DNA from: Mrakia gelida
Lineage: Eukaryota > Basidiomycota > Tremellomycetes > Cystofilobasidiales > Mrakiaceae
Direction of reading: 5' to 3'
DNA length: 64,000 nt
Assembly: GCA_024345305.1 (NCBI GenBank)
Contig: BRON01000018.1
Location: 124,001-188,000 of the forward strand
The notes under the pieces were generated by a model. That model worked only from the letters and a program-made list of their open reading frames with translations. It had not been told where the DNA came from and searched no databases. Made by a program: the position numbers and the translations under genes. Below are positions 49,980 through 61,173 of the stretch, piece by piece. Every line of letters begins with the position of its first letter. Positions within the stretch are counted from its first letter, which is position 1.

Positions 49980-52800
49980 CTACGCCTCAACCTCCTTCTT
50001 AACCTCCGAAGCGGGTGTCGACGAGGGAGCGGGCGCGGGAGCGGGAGCGGGGATGATCTTCTCTCCTCCTGCTTGTCCTTCGGTTTGATCGACGAGTCGG
50101 TCGGAGATGTGTGGGGTGGAGGTGGACGTGGGTTTCTGGATTGGGTTCGAAGGGATGGGCGGGAGGGAGATGGGAGGGGGCGGAAGGCGAAGAGAGGAGG
50201 GGGAGGGAGGGGGGAGGGAGAGGGGGGAAGGAGTCAGCGAACGCGACGGACGAACTTCGAAGTCAACCCCCACCCCTCGCTCGCTCGCTCGCTCACGAAA
50301 CGCAAAGGAGAGAAAGAAATCGATACACACAGGAACGAAAGCCTTCGCCTCAGGGTTGAACTTAACGCTCTTGTTCATCCCCACCATGCTCGCGTTGATC
50401 GCCGGGGCGGGCTTCGACTTGGTGTACGGCGAGAACCCTCCTCCTCCTCCGGTCTTCAACCATGGTTTCGACGACGACGGTGCCGGTGCGGAGGAGGAGA
50501 ACCTGGGATCCTTCTTGGTGTGAGGAACAGCGAGGGAAGGGTCGGTGAGTGCTGGAGGAGGGATGGGGTTTCCTTGATCGTCGGTGTGGAGGAAAGGGCA
50601 GGAAGGGTTGTTGCAGTTTTGGTATTTGCAGGGGAGTTGGGAGGGTCCTGCGTGGCCTGAGAAACGAGATGAACGAGGGGAGGGGAGGGGGGAGGGGGGT
50701 CAGAATGAGGTCGAGTCGAAAGCAAAAGAAAGGGAGAGAGGAGGTCGAAGCGAGAGGGTTGAGCCTCGACGCGGCGACGCGAACGAAGCAAAGACTCACC
50801 TGCGACCGAAGCTGGCGAAACATGACTCTTCAAGCAATCCGGATCCTTGCACTTCCTCTGCAGCTCACACGGCTCCGTACTCAGCACCAAAGCCGTCTCG
50901 GGAGTGGCGACGGGACTGGGGTGGGAGTACGGGCACTGAGCGTTCGAGCAACCGAGCGAGAACTTGCAGAGGGTAGGATCGATGGGTTTGGCGAGAGTGG
51001 GAGTGTAGGGTTTGGGAGAAGCTCGTCCTCCTGGTCCAGCTCCAGCTCGGGGAGCTTGGTTGTGAAGGTTGGGTCGGTTAGATCCTCCGTTCGTTCGTTG
51101 AGGACCTCCGGAGAAGGGGACCTGCTGCTGCTGCTGTTGCTGAGGGAGGAGACCGCCTTGTTGGGCGAACTGCTGCATCTGCTGTTGCATGAACTGCATC
51201 TGAGCCATCTGCGCGAGCTGTGAGACGAGAGGAGGGAGAAGGTTAGCTCTCGAAGAGGGAAGACACGAGCTCGTCGAACCGAGAAGAGCTCAAACTCACC
51301 ATCATCTCCTGCACTCCCATCCCCATCCCCATTCCTCCTCCTCCGTAGCCACCCATCCCCATCCCGTTCATTCCCATCCCTCCTCCGTAACCACCCATGT
51401 TCATCCCTCCTCGCTGCTGCTGCTGTTGCTGATGCTGGTTTCGAGGAGGAAACGAAGGGGCGATTTGCTGTTGCTGAGGAGTCATGCCGAGGGAAGCTCC
51501 CATCTGAGCTGAGTTCTGAGTGAGGTTATCGATCTTGGTTTGGAAGGCGTCTTGGTTGTTTCGGACTAGGTGGTTGGGGAGGAATGAAGAAGATGGGGAG
51601 GGAAGGAAGGAAGGAAGGAGAGTTGAGGTCAGCTTTCTCGTTTGGCCCACGTCCATCGATTCGGTGTTCTCCTTCGTCTCGCCAACGCAAGACCACCACC
51701 ATAGCCCAGCCTACTTCAGACAGACTATAGAGAACGCTGTACTCACTCTCATTCCCCTGAGCTCCACCCATCCTATCCAACAAGTTCTTCCCTCCTCCCG
51801 ACCTCGGCCCCGTCGGCACAGCAGCTCCAGCAGCACCTCCCGAGGTCCTCCTCTTGGACAGAGGTTCACCCTCGGCAGCAGCTGAAGGCGAGGCGTCCCT
51901 CATGGAAGCTGTCCGTTTCTGACCTCCGGAGGTGGACGACGATGGGTTGGAGGAAGCGCCGGCGAGAGCTTTGGCGAACATGGCTCCTTGGCCTTGCTGA
52001 CGGAGGTGAGGAGGGGCGCTGAGAGATCAGGAAGCGTGAGAAGAGTCAGCACGGTGTACATGTCTAGGTGGGGATGAGCTTGGATGGGTGGAAACGAGCG
52101 AGAAGGAGGGCAAGGAGGGATGAACGTACGCTCTCTCTGAATCCAAAGCTGCCTCGACCTGCTGTTCGGCTGAAGGATCGACCTCCTCAGCCTTGATGGG
52201 TCTCGAACCTTCTCCTGAAGCCCGAGCGAAGAGCCATGTAGTGAAAGAGGGCTCTGTAACGGGAGAAGGAAGGCGGTAGTCAGCTCGGATGGATTGATTG
52301 GAACGAAGGTGGCGAAGGAAGGAGGAGAAAGAAGGAGGTTGAGCTCACCGTAGTTGTCCCCTACCAAGTCTACGAGTTCCTCCGTGATCTGATCCGAAGT
52401 CTTGTTGTTCGCGAGCATCACAGTGATGTACTGAAAGATATCGAGAACGGACGAAGGGAGGGTCAGCGAGAGCAGGGAGGGAAGCGAGGTGAAGAGAGAG
52501 AGAACCCACCTCGGCCATCACAGGATCTGAACGAGAGCACAGAGAGAAAGAGAGAAGAGAGTCAGCACACAAAGATAGAGCACAGATGAGGAAGGAGAGA
52601 GTAGAGATCTCACCATCTTCCGGAGCGTACTCAAACTTGGCGAGCTCTTGCTGGATCGAGTTCTGGAAGAGAACGAAGCGAATCGAAGGAGGTCAGCGTC
52701 CTCGTCTTCTACCCTCCCTCGCATCTATACAAAACAAAAGCCAGCCACTCACCTGAAGCTCCTGAGCCTCAGCGGATCCCATCGTGATTTTGAAACCCAT
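49980..52800 (-). CDS. NAB2: Nuclear poly(A)-binding protein NAB2 / ZC3H14 type
   Basis: Nab2 binds poly(A) tails in the nucleus and links tail length control with mRNA export. The N-terminal PWI-like domain reads ELQNSIQQELAKFEYAPEDD, VMLANNKTSDQITEELVDLV and EPSFTTWLFARASGEG. The middle is low complexity: Gly/Met-rich (GGYGGGMGMNGMGMGGYGGG) and Gln-rich tracts. Three CCCH zinc fingers with C-x5-C-x4/5-C-x3-H spacing follow: CKFSLGCSNAQCPYSH, CELQRKCKDPDCLKSH and CKYQNCNNPSCPFLH. The C-terminal tail ends in Ala/Pro repeats and EVKKEVEA. I took the ATG at 52800 (MGFKITMGSAEAQ); the ATG at 52782 (MGSAEAQELQ) is also possible. Confidence 0.93.
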
Positions 52801-53399
52801 CCTGAACAAGAAGAAGAAGAAGGGAAGAGGGAGGGGAGGGGAGAAGGTGGTGGGGTGGAGGAGCGAGAAGCACTCGACTCGAAGAGCTCGTTTCAAGGTG
52901 ACGATTTCGATTTTTATATTCTTTTGGTTCGGATCGTTAGCTTTCGAGACGATTCGACGAGGAAGGAGAGGGATTGGAGGTTTCGGTGGGGAGATCCTGC
53001 GAAAAAAAATCTTCGTTTTGAGCGTGTTCGACGACGACGATGGTCTGTCAGCGCGCGCGAGAAGTGAGCTTTCTAGCCCTTCTCGCTCGCGTCCTCTGAC
53101 TCCTATCGAATCCGACCTGTCTATTTCTCCGTTCAGTGTTCGACTAGATTGAATCGAGATCTTATTCAGGTCTCAGCGAAAAGAAGGAAGACGGCGAACC
53201 TTCTCCGACCGCGACGCGTGCTCTCTCGCTCGTCCCTCATTCCACAGCGAGGCTCCGAAGAACGCGATACGATAGAGCAAACGAACGAAAAAAAACCTGA
53301 AAGGAAGCGGAAGATGTGTAGCAAGAGAGTGTCCGTCGAAGAGAAACCAAAAGGGAAAGAGAAACGAACGAACGACGCGAGAGAGAGAGAGGGTTTTTT
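52801..53399. other. Spacer: NAB2 promoter and bromodomain-gene 3' flank
   Basis: This is 599 bp between two minus-strand genes, with an ACGCGT near 53213. No further feature was recognised. Confidence 0.4.
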
Positions 53400-56300
53400 C
53401 TAGTCCCCATTCGACCCAGATCCATGGAGAAGCCTCCACTGAAGATGTCTCCACTCTCGAATCTGTTTCTCAGCTTCTCCCATCATCTGTTTTCGAAGAA
53501 AACACGCGCAAGAAAGGAAGGAAGGAAAGGTCAGCGCTCGTTCCGTTCGTCCCTCCACCGCCCCACCCCCCCCCCCCTCCCCCTCCCAACCCACCCACCC
53601 CCCTCAAAACGAGACGAGACTCACCTCCTCCGCCATCCTATGCACCTCCGTCGACGGCTCATTATAAAGCATCGCGTTGGCAAACATCAACAGCACGTCC
53701 CTCTCGAACTCATCAACGTTCTTGATCCCTCCATCCTTGATTCTGCTCTTGATCGTCCTCAGATCCATCGGTCGAAGCACCGTTGAGCTGTAGCTCGGAG
53801 CGTCTGCGTCCTTGATGGGGATTTGGAAGATGGACGAGGAGCGGTGTTGAGAGATGCCTTGGAAGAGGAGGTCGATTGCTTTTTTGAAGTTCTTGGGTTG
53901 GAGTTGGGGGTTGGGAGCTGGTGGGAGGAGGAGGGCTGGAGAGGGAGCTCGAGCGTGAGGGGGAGGGATGGAAGGGGGACGGGAGTTGGCTGGAGGGCGG
54001 GAGGAGGAGGGTTGGCGGGAGGAAGAGGCGTGGCGGGAGGAAGAACGAGCTGGGGGAGGAATGAGAGAGAGGGGGAAGGGGGTTAGGAAGGGGGAAAGAG
54101 GGAGAAGGAGACGCGACAAAACGAGGAACTCACCTCCTCCTTCAGGAGTCGCAGACATCTCTTCTCGACGCTTCTTGGTCGCTCGGTCGTGATCAGGAGG
54201 AGGAGACTTGTTCTTCCCCTGAGTAGCCTTCCTCTTCTTGTTGGAACCTGCAACAGCAAAAACGAAAGAGCGAGCGTCAGACCTCTTCTCGCGTCGAACG
54301 AAAATGAACCAAAGACCCCATCTCTCGAACTCACGTTTCGCGGGCGTCCCATCCTCGTTCTCTCCCTCAGCCTCCGCTTCAAGTTCAACCGCCCTGGCAT
54401 CCTCCTCAGCCTTCGAAGTAGCCTTATCCCTCTCCCTCCTCGCTCGATCCCTGATCCTCCTATCCAACTTCCTCTTCTCGTGCAACTCAGCCGCCTCCGT
54501 CTCCGTAAGACCAGCTGCCTTCTCGTCCTGACGCTGCTTGGTCGTCTTCTGCTTGGTTCCGTTCTTGTTCCTCCTCTCGGAGGTTCCTCCAGTAGAGTTG
54601 GCGACGCTGGGGGGAGCGGCGGAGTTGCGAGAGATCTGGGAAGCGGTTTCGATGAAGGATCCGTCGGCGTCGAGGTCTCCGTCTTCGGAAGCGGTGGGGG
54701 TGGTGTCCTTGACGGATGTTTCCGAGGCGGCGACGAGAGCGGCGATGGTTCGAGGTGGCATCTTGCCCTTCGGGTGACCTTTCCCCTTGTTGGATTTGAC
54801 GGGAGTGGGATCTGCGACGGCGGCGGCGGAGGATCGAGAACGACCTTTCCTCTGCTCGGGAGGGATGACGACCTCTTCGGGTTCCTCTGTTGCTTCCTCT
54901 TCGTCGTCCTCTCCTTCCCCATCCATCGAGACGTCCTCCGTCGCGTCCCTCTTGAGAACCTCCTTCCGATTCCCCTTGTCCTTCGCCGACGACGCCTTCT
55001 TCGACGAAGAAGGAGTCGCGTCCTCGACTTCTCCTCCAACGAACGACTCGTCCAACTCCTCGAGTTTCACACCACCAAGCTCGATACCCTCCTCCCCATC
55101 AACCTCCATCTCCCCGTCCACCAATCCTCCATCGTCCTCCTCTCCTTCCGCGTCCGCATCCTCCTTCTCGACCGTCTTCCTCGCCTCCTCCCTGATCTCC
55201 TCGATCCTCTTCGCTCTCGCGATATCCTGCCTAGCCTTCCTCTCCTTGATGGCTCGTCGATCCTTCGAGTCCTTCAGCTCCCAAACGTCTGAAGGGAGAG
55301 GTCCGTCGTAATCAGGAACTTCTCCAGTCGTCGCGTCGTCGTCGACGAGGTCCTCCGGTCGAGACATGTTTCCGTGAGAGAGCTTTCGATGGGGAGGGAG
55401 ACCGAGGTCGTGTCGAGAGGAGGGGAGAGGGGAGACGGAGGATCGACGTTTCGTTTTGGGATCGAAGGAGGTCGAGAAGGACTTTTTGCGAAGGCGGTTC
55501 GTGATGGAGGTGGCTGGGAGAGCGGAGGAGGATGCGGAGGGAGAGGTTTGGGCGTGTTGCTCCGAAGATGCAGCGGCACCGCGAGTGCGAGGGGTGGGGT
55601 TGGACTTGGTAGAAGAGGGAGGTTTGGCTCCTGCAGGTGCGTCGACGAGTCCAACCTCGGAGAGTCGACGTTCGCGTTCGTTCTCCTCTTCCTCGTCTCC
55701 GAGATCCGACGAGAACCCACTGCTCGACGAGGGGCTGTGGTCTCGATCCTTCGGCTGACCTGCTGACTTGGATCCGCTGCCTCGAGTTTTGGGGAGTTCG
55801 ACGGGGTTGGCGGAAGGAGGGGAGAGGAAGGTCGCGTTCGAGGCCGATGGACTGAGGAGACGACTCGATTCGACTTTGGAGGGAGTTGACTTTGAGGGAC
55901 CGGCGAGAGTTGAGGTGAGGGAAGAGTCGGCTTCTGGCGGTGGACTGGGAGTAGCAGGTACGATGCTCTGGTTGCTTCCTTGAGAGGCGGCGAAGGCTTC
56001 CTCTGTCGACGACGATTGCTGAGCGAGTTGGTTGGAGGGAGGAGGAGGAGAGGCTGGAGTGACGATGGAGACGGGAGGCTGGGTGAGGGAGTTGCTGGAG
56101 GGTTTGGAAGTTGATTTGGGTGCCTCTGGTTGTGAAGGTTGAGTGGACGATGCCGATTCTCCAGCGGCGACCCCGTTCGAAGGAGGAGGAGGAGGAAGAG
56201 TCGAGGAAGGAGGAGCGTCCTCTTCCTCGTCCGACGAGATCGAGATGACGTTCCTCTTGTTGTCGACCTTGACCGGATCCACCAGACCTTCTGTGCTCTT

Positions 56301-57032
56301 GATTCCATTCCCGTTCGTCTGGGCAGCTCCTGCTCGGTCGTTCTCGTCTTCGTCGTCCTCGTCTGGCACGTCGAGGAGGTAGTCCGCGACGCCGTCTCCT
56401 TCCGCTTGAGTTCTGGCCTCCTCCTCTACTCCGTCCATCGTCTCATCTCCCATGCCGTCAAAGTCGTCGGTATCCTCCCCTTGAGCATCTGCTTCCGATA
56501 AGGATGCTGAGTCCGAGTGTCCTCTTCGTTTGGTGTCGGCTCGAAGGTGAGGGTTGGATGCGAGGTAGGAGGCGAGAGTCGTTTGGAGAGTTGGAGGCGA
56601 AGGTGGAGAGGTGAGAAGAGTTTGAATTTCTTGTGAGAGGGATCTGAGACGTGAGAGTACGAGAGCCGTCAGTCAGAGTGCGCGAAGAATGAAGAAGGGA
56701 AGGAGGATCCGTCGAGGCGAGATGGAGAGGTAGAGGAAGGAGGAAGGGAAGTGGTGAGCTCACTTGTACTCCTTCTCCTCTTGGATGATGACTCCCTTCA
56801 ACTCAACCATCCTAGCTCGAAGATCCTTCTTGAGGTTGAACGCATCCTTCTCAGCTGTAAGCAAAGAAAGACAGAGAAGGTCACGGATGCAAGGAGGAAA
56901 GGTCAGCTCGAGAGCAACGAGAGCATGATCCCGCGCGAAGGAGAAGAGAGAAGGGAAGAACGAAGTCGCCCACTCACCAGGAGGAATCACTTGCAGATTT
57001 TCGAGCGTGGGGGGTATGATGGGCTCCGACAT
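53400..57032 (-). CDS. Bromodomain protein, possibly the BRD8/Bdc1 subunit of NuA4
   Basis: A single bromodomain near the C-terminus reads KAIDLLFQGISQHRSSSIFQIPI (helix Z), then SYSSTVLRPMDLRTIKSRI (the conserved P-M-D-L), FERDVLLMFANAMLYN (acetyl-lysine Asn) and VHRMAEEMMGEAEKQI. Bromodomains read acetylated histones. The N-terminus MSEPIIPPTLENLQVIPP is followed by a coiled segment (DLRARMVELKGVIIQEEKEYKSL). A long, acidic, Ser/Pro-rich disordered middle part comes next, with a Lys/Arg-rich stretch (KERKARQDIARAKRIEEIREE). One bromodomain at the extreme C-terminus with a disordered front fits the BRD8/Bdc1 type rather than BET proteins. The complex assignment is inference. The start at 57032 opens the exon with the conserved N-terminus. 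Confidence 0.8.
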
Positions 57033-57302
57033 GATCGACCAAGAGCGAAAGAATCGCTCTAGAAGAAGCGAAAGGGGAGAAGAAGAGGAAGGCCCGTGGG
57101 TGTTTGAAGACGAACGAAGGTCGTCCTCCCTTTCCCTCAACTGCATCGACCTGCAAGAGCTCCCCTTTCGTCCAACGCGTCGTTGGAACTCTTTGATCTA
57201 TTGTGAGCCATCTTCTTCATCTTGCCGTGCACCTCGCAGAATTCCAAGCTGATTCCGTCCCTCCATCCCCTCCAACCCAGTCTCCGCTCGACGCTCAACA
57301 CG

Positions 57303-58589
57303 ATGCCGTCGCCCTCCTCTCCCTCCTCCTCTTCCCTCCTCCCTCCCCTCCTCCCAACTCTCACAACGCTTCTCAAATCCCTTCACATCCCCATCATCCT
57401 CCCCTCCATCCAGTCCATCTCTCCCCTCCTCCTTCACACCACCCTCCGAGCCATCCTCCGCGAACCCCTCCCTCTGCCTCCTCTCCCGCCTCGCAGCTCC
57501 TCAGAACACGAAGAACAACGAAGACACGAACTGGAGATGGTCAAACTGGTCGTTGGAGTCCTTGGACAGAGGGTGAGGCTGGATTTCGTCGCTCTCAAGC
57601 CTCGGAGAGTTGTAGAGGGGAGGGAGAAGGAGATCGAGGTGGTCTCGAGGGGATTGCTCCTGCTGGCTTTCCTCGAGGGTTGGACGGGAGGGATGGGGTG
57701 GGAACCCGTAGGGGCTCAGCCTCATGTATCTCCTAGGAGGCGAAAGGACGGAGAGGGGAGGGGGAAGAAGACAACGCCAAAGAAGACCGTCGCGTTCTCC
57801 GCCTTCGACGAGTCCCCTCCATCGACCATCCTCCCCGTCCCTCTCACTCCCGTCGTCTCCCCTCGACGCTCAACCCAGCCGCCACATGTCTACCCTCTCT
57901 CATCGTCGTCGTCTCCGCCATCTACCAACTCCGATCCTTCCTCTCCTCCCATCCCTCAGCAACTCTCCCCTCCCCGCCCGACTACTCCTCGAATTCTCCG
58001 CTCGCCTCCTCCTCCCTTGCACTCATCCTCATCACCCAACGACTCCATCACTCGTTTGACGGCACCGGAGGAATGGAATCGTCGTCGAGCGGTCGAAACG
58101 GAAGCCTTGGGACTTGCCATCAGTCGACTGGTGGAGTAGGACGGACGCGACTCGGCTACGAACCTCTCGAGCGCCCAACGTCGTCAGACTCTCGCAAAGG
58201 AGTCGATCAAAGACATTTGGAAGGGTCGAACTTGGTGGGAGACCCGCGTCAGTCGCGTTCGGTTTGAGTCGAGGGAGGAGGAGGACACGTCGAACCCGTT
58301 GTTGGATTGCGATGTGAGTTTCGCTGACTGCTCCCGCGCTCTTGCTTTTGTTTCTTAACTGTCCTGCCCTGCTGATCACTTCACGATCTCGTTATCCTCA
58401 TCCCTCAACCTCAGATCCCTCGTCGTTGCCTCGGAAGCCGAACTCCAGCCCAGCTTTCCGTCGTCGGCGCGAAACGTCCTCAAATCCCCCTCCTCTTCCT
58501 CCTCCTCACTCCTCATGCATCGTCCTCTCCTCCAGAAGGCAGGAGAAATCGGTGCAAGAGGCCTTGCACTCGCTTGGAAGGCCAGATGA
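57303..58589 (+). CDS. DUF5745-like protein, reading frame interrupted by an in-frame TAG
   Basis: The first ATG (57303) opens MPSPSSPSSSSLLPPLLPTLTTLLKSLHIPI-type sequence. Next come LLLHTTLRAILREPLPLPP, MVKLVVGVLGQRV and VSRGLLLLAFLEGWTGG, a layout I associate from memory with fungal DUF5745 proteins of unknown function. A Ser/Pro-rich linker follows (PKKTVAFSAFDE then proline repeats), then WNRRRAVETEALGLAISRLVE. A TAG at 58137-58139 ends this ORF, yet the same frame continues as coding-like sequence (RQTLAKESIKDIWKGRTWWE, then RVRFESREEEDTSN) to a normal GTGAGT donor. An acceptor CCAG then gives PSFPSSARNVLKSPSS and LLQKAGEIGARGLALAWKAR, stop at 58587-58589. The TAG may be a nonsense mutation, a sequence error, read-through, or part of an unrecognised micro-intron. 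If the TAG is real, the product ends at 58139. Confidence 0.55.
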
Positions 58590-58913
58590 GGCAGAGGGAC
58601 ACGGAAGAGGTTCTGGGGGGTCGGGAAGAGGAGGACGAGACGACGCGGGGAGGAGGCAGTCGAACCGATCAGATTTTGGGACAGAAGGCTGGATAGAGGG
58701 TACCTCGGCTTTGAGTTGTAGATATATGCCATAGAGTTCGCGCGAGATTCGGGCGAGATTGAAAGTCAGTCGCGTCTCGAGGTCTCTTCTTGAAAGATTC
58801 GTCGAGCTCACATCCTCCAAGCTCGAGGCTCGACGTCTTCCCTCTTCTCGCCCATCACTCTTCCTTTCTCGCTTCTTTTCTCCACCTCTGGGATCCCATC
58901 GATCCTCACTCTT
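58590..58913. other. Spacer between the DUF5745-like gene and RTT109
   Basis: This segment holds the 3' flank of the DUF5745-like gene and the RTT109 promoter. Minus-strand ORFs here looked exon-like at first but could not be joined into a gene. Confidence 0.35.
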
Positions 58914-59020
58914 GTGAGTATACGCTCTCTATGTTTCAGGGCCTCGAGAGACTGAGAAAGGCCGCTTTGAACCGACTTCGAAGCTGATGAGCTTTCTCCT
59001 TCCTTCCCTCCTCCCCTTAG
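58914..59020 (+). other. Probable 5' UTR intron of RTT109
   Basis: The donor GTGAGTATAC is at 58914, a GAAGCTGATGAG branch-like site lies near 58985, and the acceptor CCCCTTAG ends at 59020, 12 nt before the ATG. The call is inference from splice signals only. Confidence 0.5.
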
Positions 59021-59032
59021 CTTTCGCCCATC

Positions 59033-60562
59033 ATGTCCTCGCCCTCTACAACTCCTACCCTGCTCAGCACCCTCTCCAAGTCTCTCACCTCCCTCTCGTC
59101 TACTCGAAAATTGTCCGTTCAAGTGCTCAAGACTGAACCTCGCAAGACGTCCTCCCTCTACGCTCACGCCGTCCACCACCCAAAAGGAACCCTCCTCCAA
59201 GACGTCCTCGTCCTCCTCTACATCCATCTCAACCACAAAGATCTCTACGCCAGCTCAAAGACGAAGGATCCTGCAGACAAGGAAGTCGATCAAGATCCTA
59301 CAGCAGCAGCAGCAGCTTCGACAACAACTCCAACCTCCTCTCCTTCCTCTCCCTCCCCGGTCCTCCTGGTCGCTCTCGAAGCTCAACTCTACGCTCTCCC
59401 CACCTCCCCTTCCGTCCCCATCGCTTCCACGATCCTCTACATCTCCAAAGTCGACACCTCAGGCTACCCTCTCCCTTCCTCCCTCCAACTCCCCTACGCT
59501 CGTACTCTCCTCACCTCCTTCCTCGCCCATCACCTCGCCCTCGAAACTCGTCCAACCCCAGCCGTATGGATCCATCTCTTCGCACGAGCCCAACCTCAGT
59601 ACCTCTTCCCAGACTCGGGGAAGGAGAGGGAGGATCCAGAAGAGAAGGCTAAACCTGTTTTGGGAGGAGCGGGGTTGTGTAGATGGTGGAAGGGAACGAT
59701 GGAACGAGCTTTGGAGGAAGCTGGGTTGATGAAGGCGGGAGGTGAAGGGTTGGGCTTGAAGCTCTTGATCCCAGGAATGTCAGAATCTGAAGCTGCTCCT
59801 ATCATGAACACCCACAACACCACCTCCTCTTCCATCTCCTACCCCTGGAAATTCTCCCTCTTCAACCTCCCTACACCTCTCGCCATCCAAACCTCAACCA
59901 CCCTCCCACTCTCCCTCCTCCTCCCAACCTTCCCCGACGACCCCCGCTCAAGATTCCTCATCGACCTCACAACCAACTCCTCTACCCCTACCTCTACCCC
60001 TCTCTCCACCCCCTCAACCTCGTCGTCCGCACTGGAAGGGTTCAAAGAAGCCAAATCGATCCACTCCCATCAGGCTCGTCAACACGCGTCCGACGCTCTC
60101 GCTTCCCTTTCGGAGGAGGAGTTCTACGAACGGTTGGCGTTCAGGCAGGAGTGTTCGTTGGGGGATACGGTGGGATTCTTTTGTGTTTCGTCCGTCGTCG
60201 CTGCTTCGTCGTCGGCTCTCCCTTCGACGTCCAACGAGGGAGGAGACGAGACGAACGCGACGAGGGAGGAGGAAACGGGGAACGGGGAGATTAACAAAAC
60301 TCTCTGGTCGAGACTTCACGCGACGTTGTTGAATCAGAGTTTTGCGAAGGCCGAGTGGTCGGTGAAGGGGAGTTTGGTTGTTTGGGAGGCTGTGAGGAGT
60401 ATGGTTGGAGAGGAGAGGTTGGGTGCGGTTGAAGGAGGGGTGGAGGCGGTTGCTGAAGGGGATGGAGGGAGGGTGCAGAAGAGGAAAGCTGAGGTGGTGG
60501 AGGAGGTCAAGCAGGTGGTGATGTTGGCGGTGAGGAAGAAGCAGAAGAAGGTTGTTGTTTGA
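59033..60562 (+). CDS. RTT109: Histone acetyltransferase Rtt109 (H3K56), intronless, 509 residues
   Basis: Rtt109 is the fungal p300-fold enzyme that acetylates histone H3 Lys56 on new histones behind the fork, with Asf1 or Vps75. Matching blocks in order: YAHAVHHPKGTLLQDVLVLL and VALEAQLYALPTS near the N-terminus; STILYISKVDTSGY; GLCRWWKGTMERALEEAG; PTFPDDPRSRFLIDL; and EEEFYERLAFRQECSLGDTVGFF. The C-terminus is basic (KRKAEVVEEVKQ, RKKQKKVVV), as expected for nuclear or histone contact. Inserts rich in Ala/Ser/Thr/Pro break the fold at about residues 85-110 and 315-335. It is a single exon with an A at the -3 position of the start. H3K56 acetylation functionally complements the fork repair role of RAD5, although the two genes are far apart here. 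Confidence 0.87.
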   Translation: MSSPSTTPTLLSTLSKSLTSLSSTRKLSVQVLKTEPRKTSSLYAHAVHHPKGTLLQDVLVLLYIHLNHKDLYASSKTKDPADKEVDQDPTAAAAASTTTPTSSPSSPSPVLLVALEAQLYALPTSPSVPIASTILYISKVDTSGYPLPSSLQLPYARTLLTSFLAHHLALETRPTPAVWIHLFARAQPQYLFPDSGKEREDPEEKAKPVLGGAGLCRWWKGTMERALEEAGLMKAGGEGLGLKLLIPGMSESEAAPIMNTHNTTSSSISYPWKFSLFNLPTPLAIQTSTTLPLSLLLPTFPDDPRSRFLIDLTTNSSTPTSTPLSTPSTSSSALEGFKEAKSIHSHQARQHASDALASLSEEEFYERLAFRQECSLGDTVGFFCVSSVVAASSSALPSTSNEGGDETNATREEETGNGEINKTLWSRLHATLLNQSFAKAEWSVKGSLVVWEAVRSMVGEERLGAVEGGVEAVAEGDGGRVQKRKAEVVEEVKQVVMLAVRKKQKKVVV

Positions 60563-60772
60563 TGGGAGGTGGGATGAGATGAGATGATGGTGAGGATGAG
60601 AGGACGCGAGGAAGACGAGCGAGAGAGAAGCTCCTTTTCGTTACGAGCTGGGGTTCAGAAAGTCGAAAGGGTCGAGGCTATGTGAGTTTCTGCTTTTGGA
60701 TTTCGATCCATGGAGGATCTTGGACGCGACGTAGAGGAAAGACGAGCGCGAACGAGAAAGGCGCGCGCGAGG

Positions 60773-60780
60773 GAACGTTC
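60773..60780. promoter_or_regulatory. HSE-like GAAcgTTC
   Basis: A head-to-head GAAnnTTC pair is followed by CGCGAGACGAG. HSF1 binds arrays of nGAAn units; only two clean units are present, so the element is weak. Confidence 0.3.
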
Positions 60781-60867
60781 GCGAGACGAGATGGATTTTG
60801 CGCGACAATTTTCTTCGCTGTAAATCTCGAGTTGATGCAGAAGTATATAGATCTTGAACGTGTTTCC

Positions 60868-60875
60868 TTCGCGAA
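60868..60875. promoter_or_regulatory. HSE-like TTCgcGAA
   Basis: A tail-to-tail TTCnnGAA pair lies about 95 bp after the first unit and just downstream of TATATAG. Its role is uncertain. Confidence 0.3.
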
Positions 60876-61173
60876 CGGGCGGTCTGTTTCCCGTTCTCGC
60901 TCCCTTTCAGGTCGCGAGGAGGGTCTCGACTCCCTCTGGTTCCGCAATCCTTTTGCTCGACTTTTCAAGGACCTCTTTTGCCCTCCGTCTTCCACAACCC
61001 TCCCTCCCCTCCGTTCGTCCTTTTCGCCCTCTCTGGCTTCCTCCTTCGCACCATCGAGAGCCTGAACCTAACACCTACTCAAAACTTTTCCTCCCACTCC
61101 CAACGGCCCCCTCCTTGCCTTCTTTTTTCACCTTGACAGTCCCCTCCCCTCCTCCCAACACCTTTCTTCAAAG

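Larger units (their letters stand above)
60563..61173. promoter_or_regulatory. SSB-type HSP70 upstream region
   Basis: This segment lies between RTT109 and the HSP70 start. It contains two heat-shock-element-like units (listed separately) and a TATATAG at 60844-60850. That TATA is about 325 bp upstream of the ATG, so a long leader or 5' UTR intron is likely if it is used. Confidence 0.4.

Noticed and set aside
57222..57302. N-terminal extension of the DUF5745-like protein from 57222
   Set aside because: The codon there is TTG, not ATG. The first ATG in the frame is 57303.
58506..58988. Possible small minus-strand gene (RRDLETRLTFNLARISRELYG and SVQSGLSQSLEALKHRE)
   Set aside because: The segments looked exon-like, but no minus-strand ATG and stop could be joined through valid splice sites. 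The region is better explained as RTT109 leader with a 5' UTR intron.
20622..60562. RAD5 and RTT109 as a DNA-damage gene cluster
   Set aside because: They are 32 kb apart with many unrelated genes between them, so proximity has no evident meaning.
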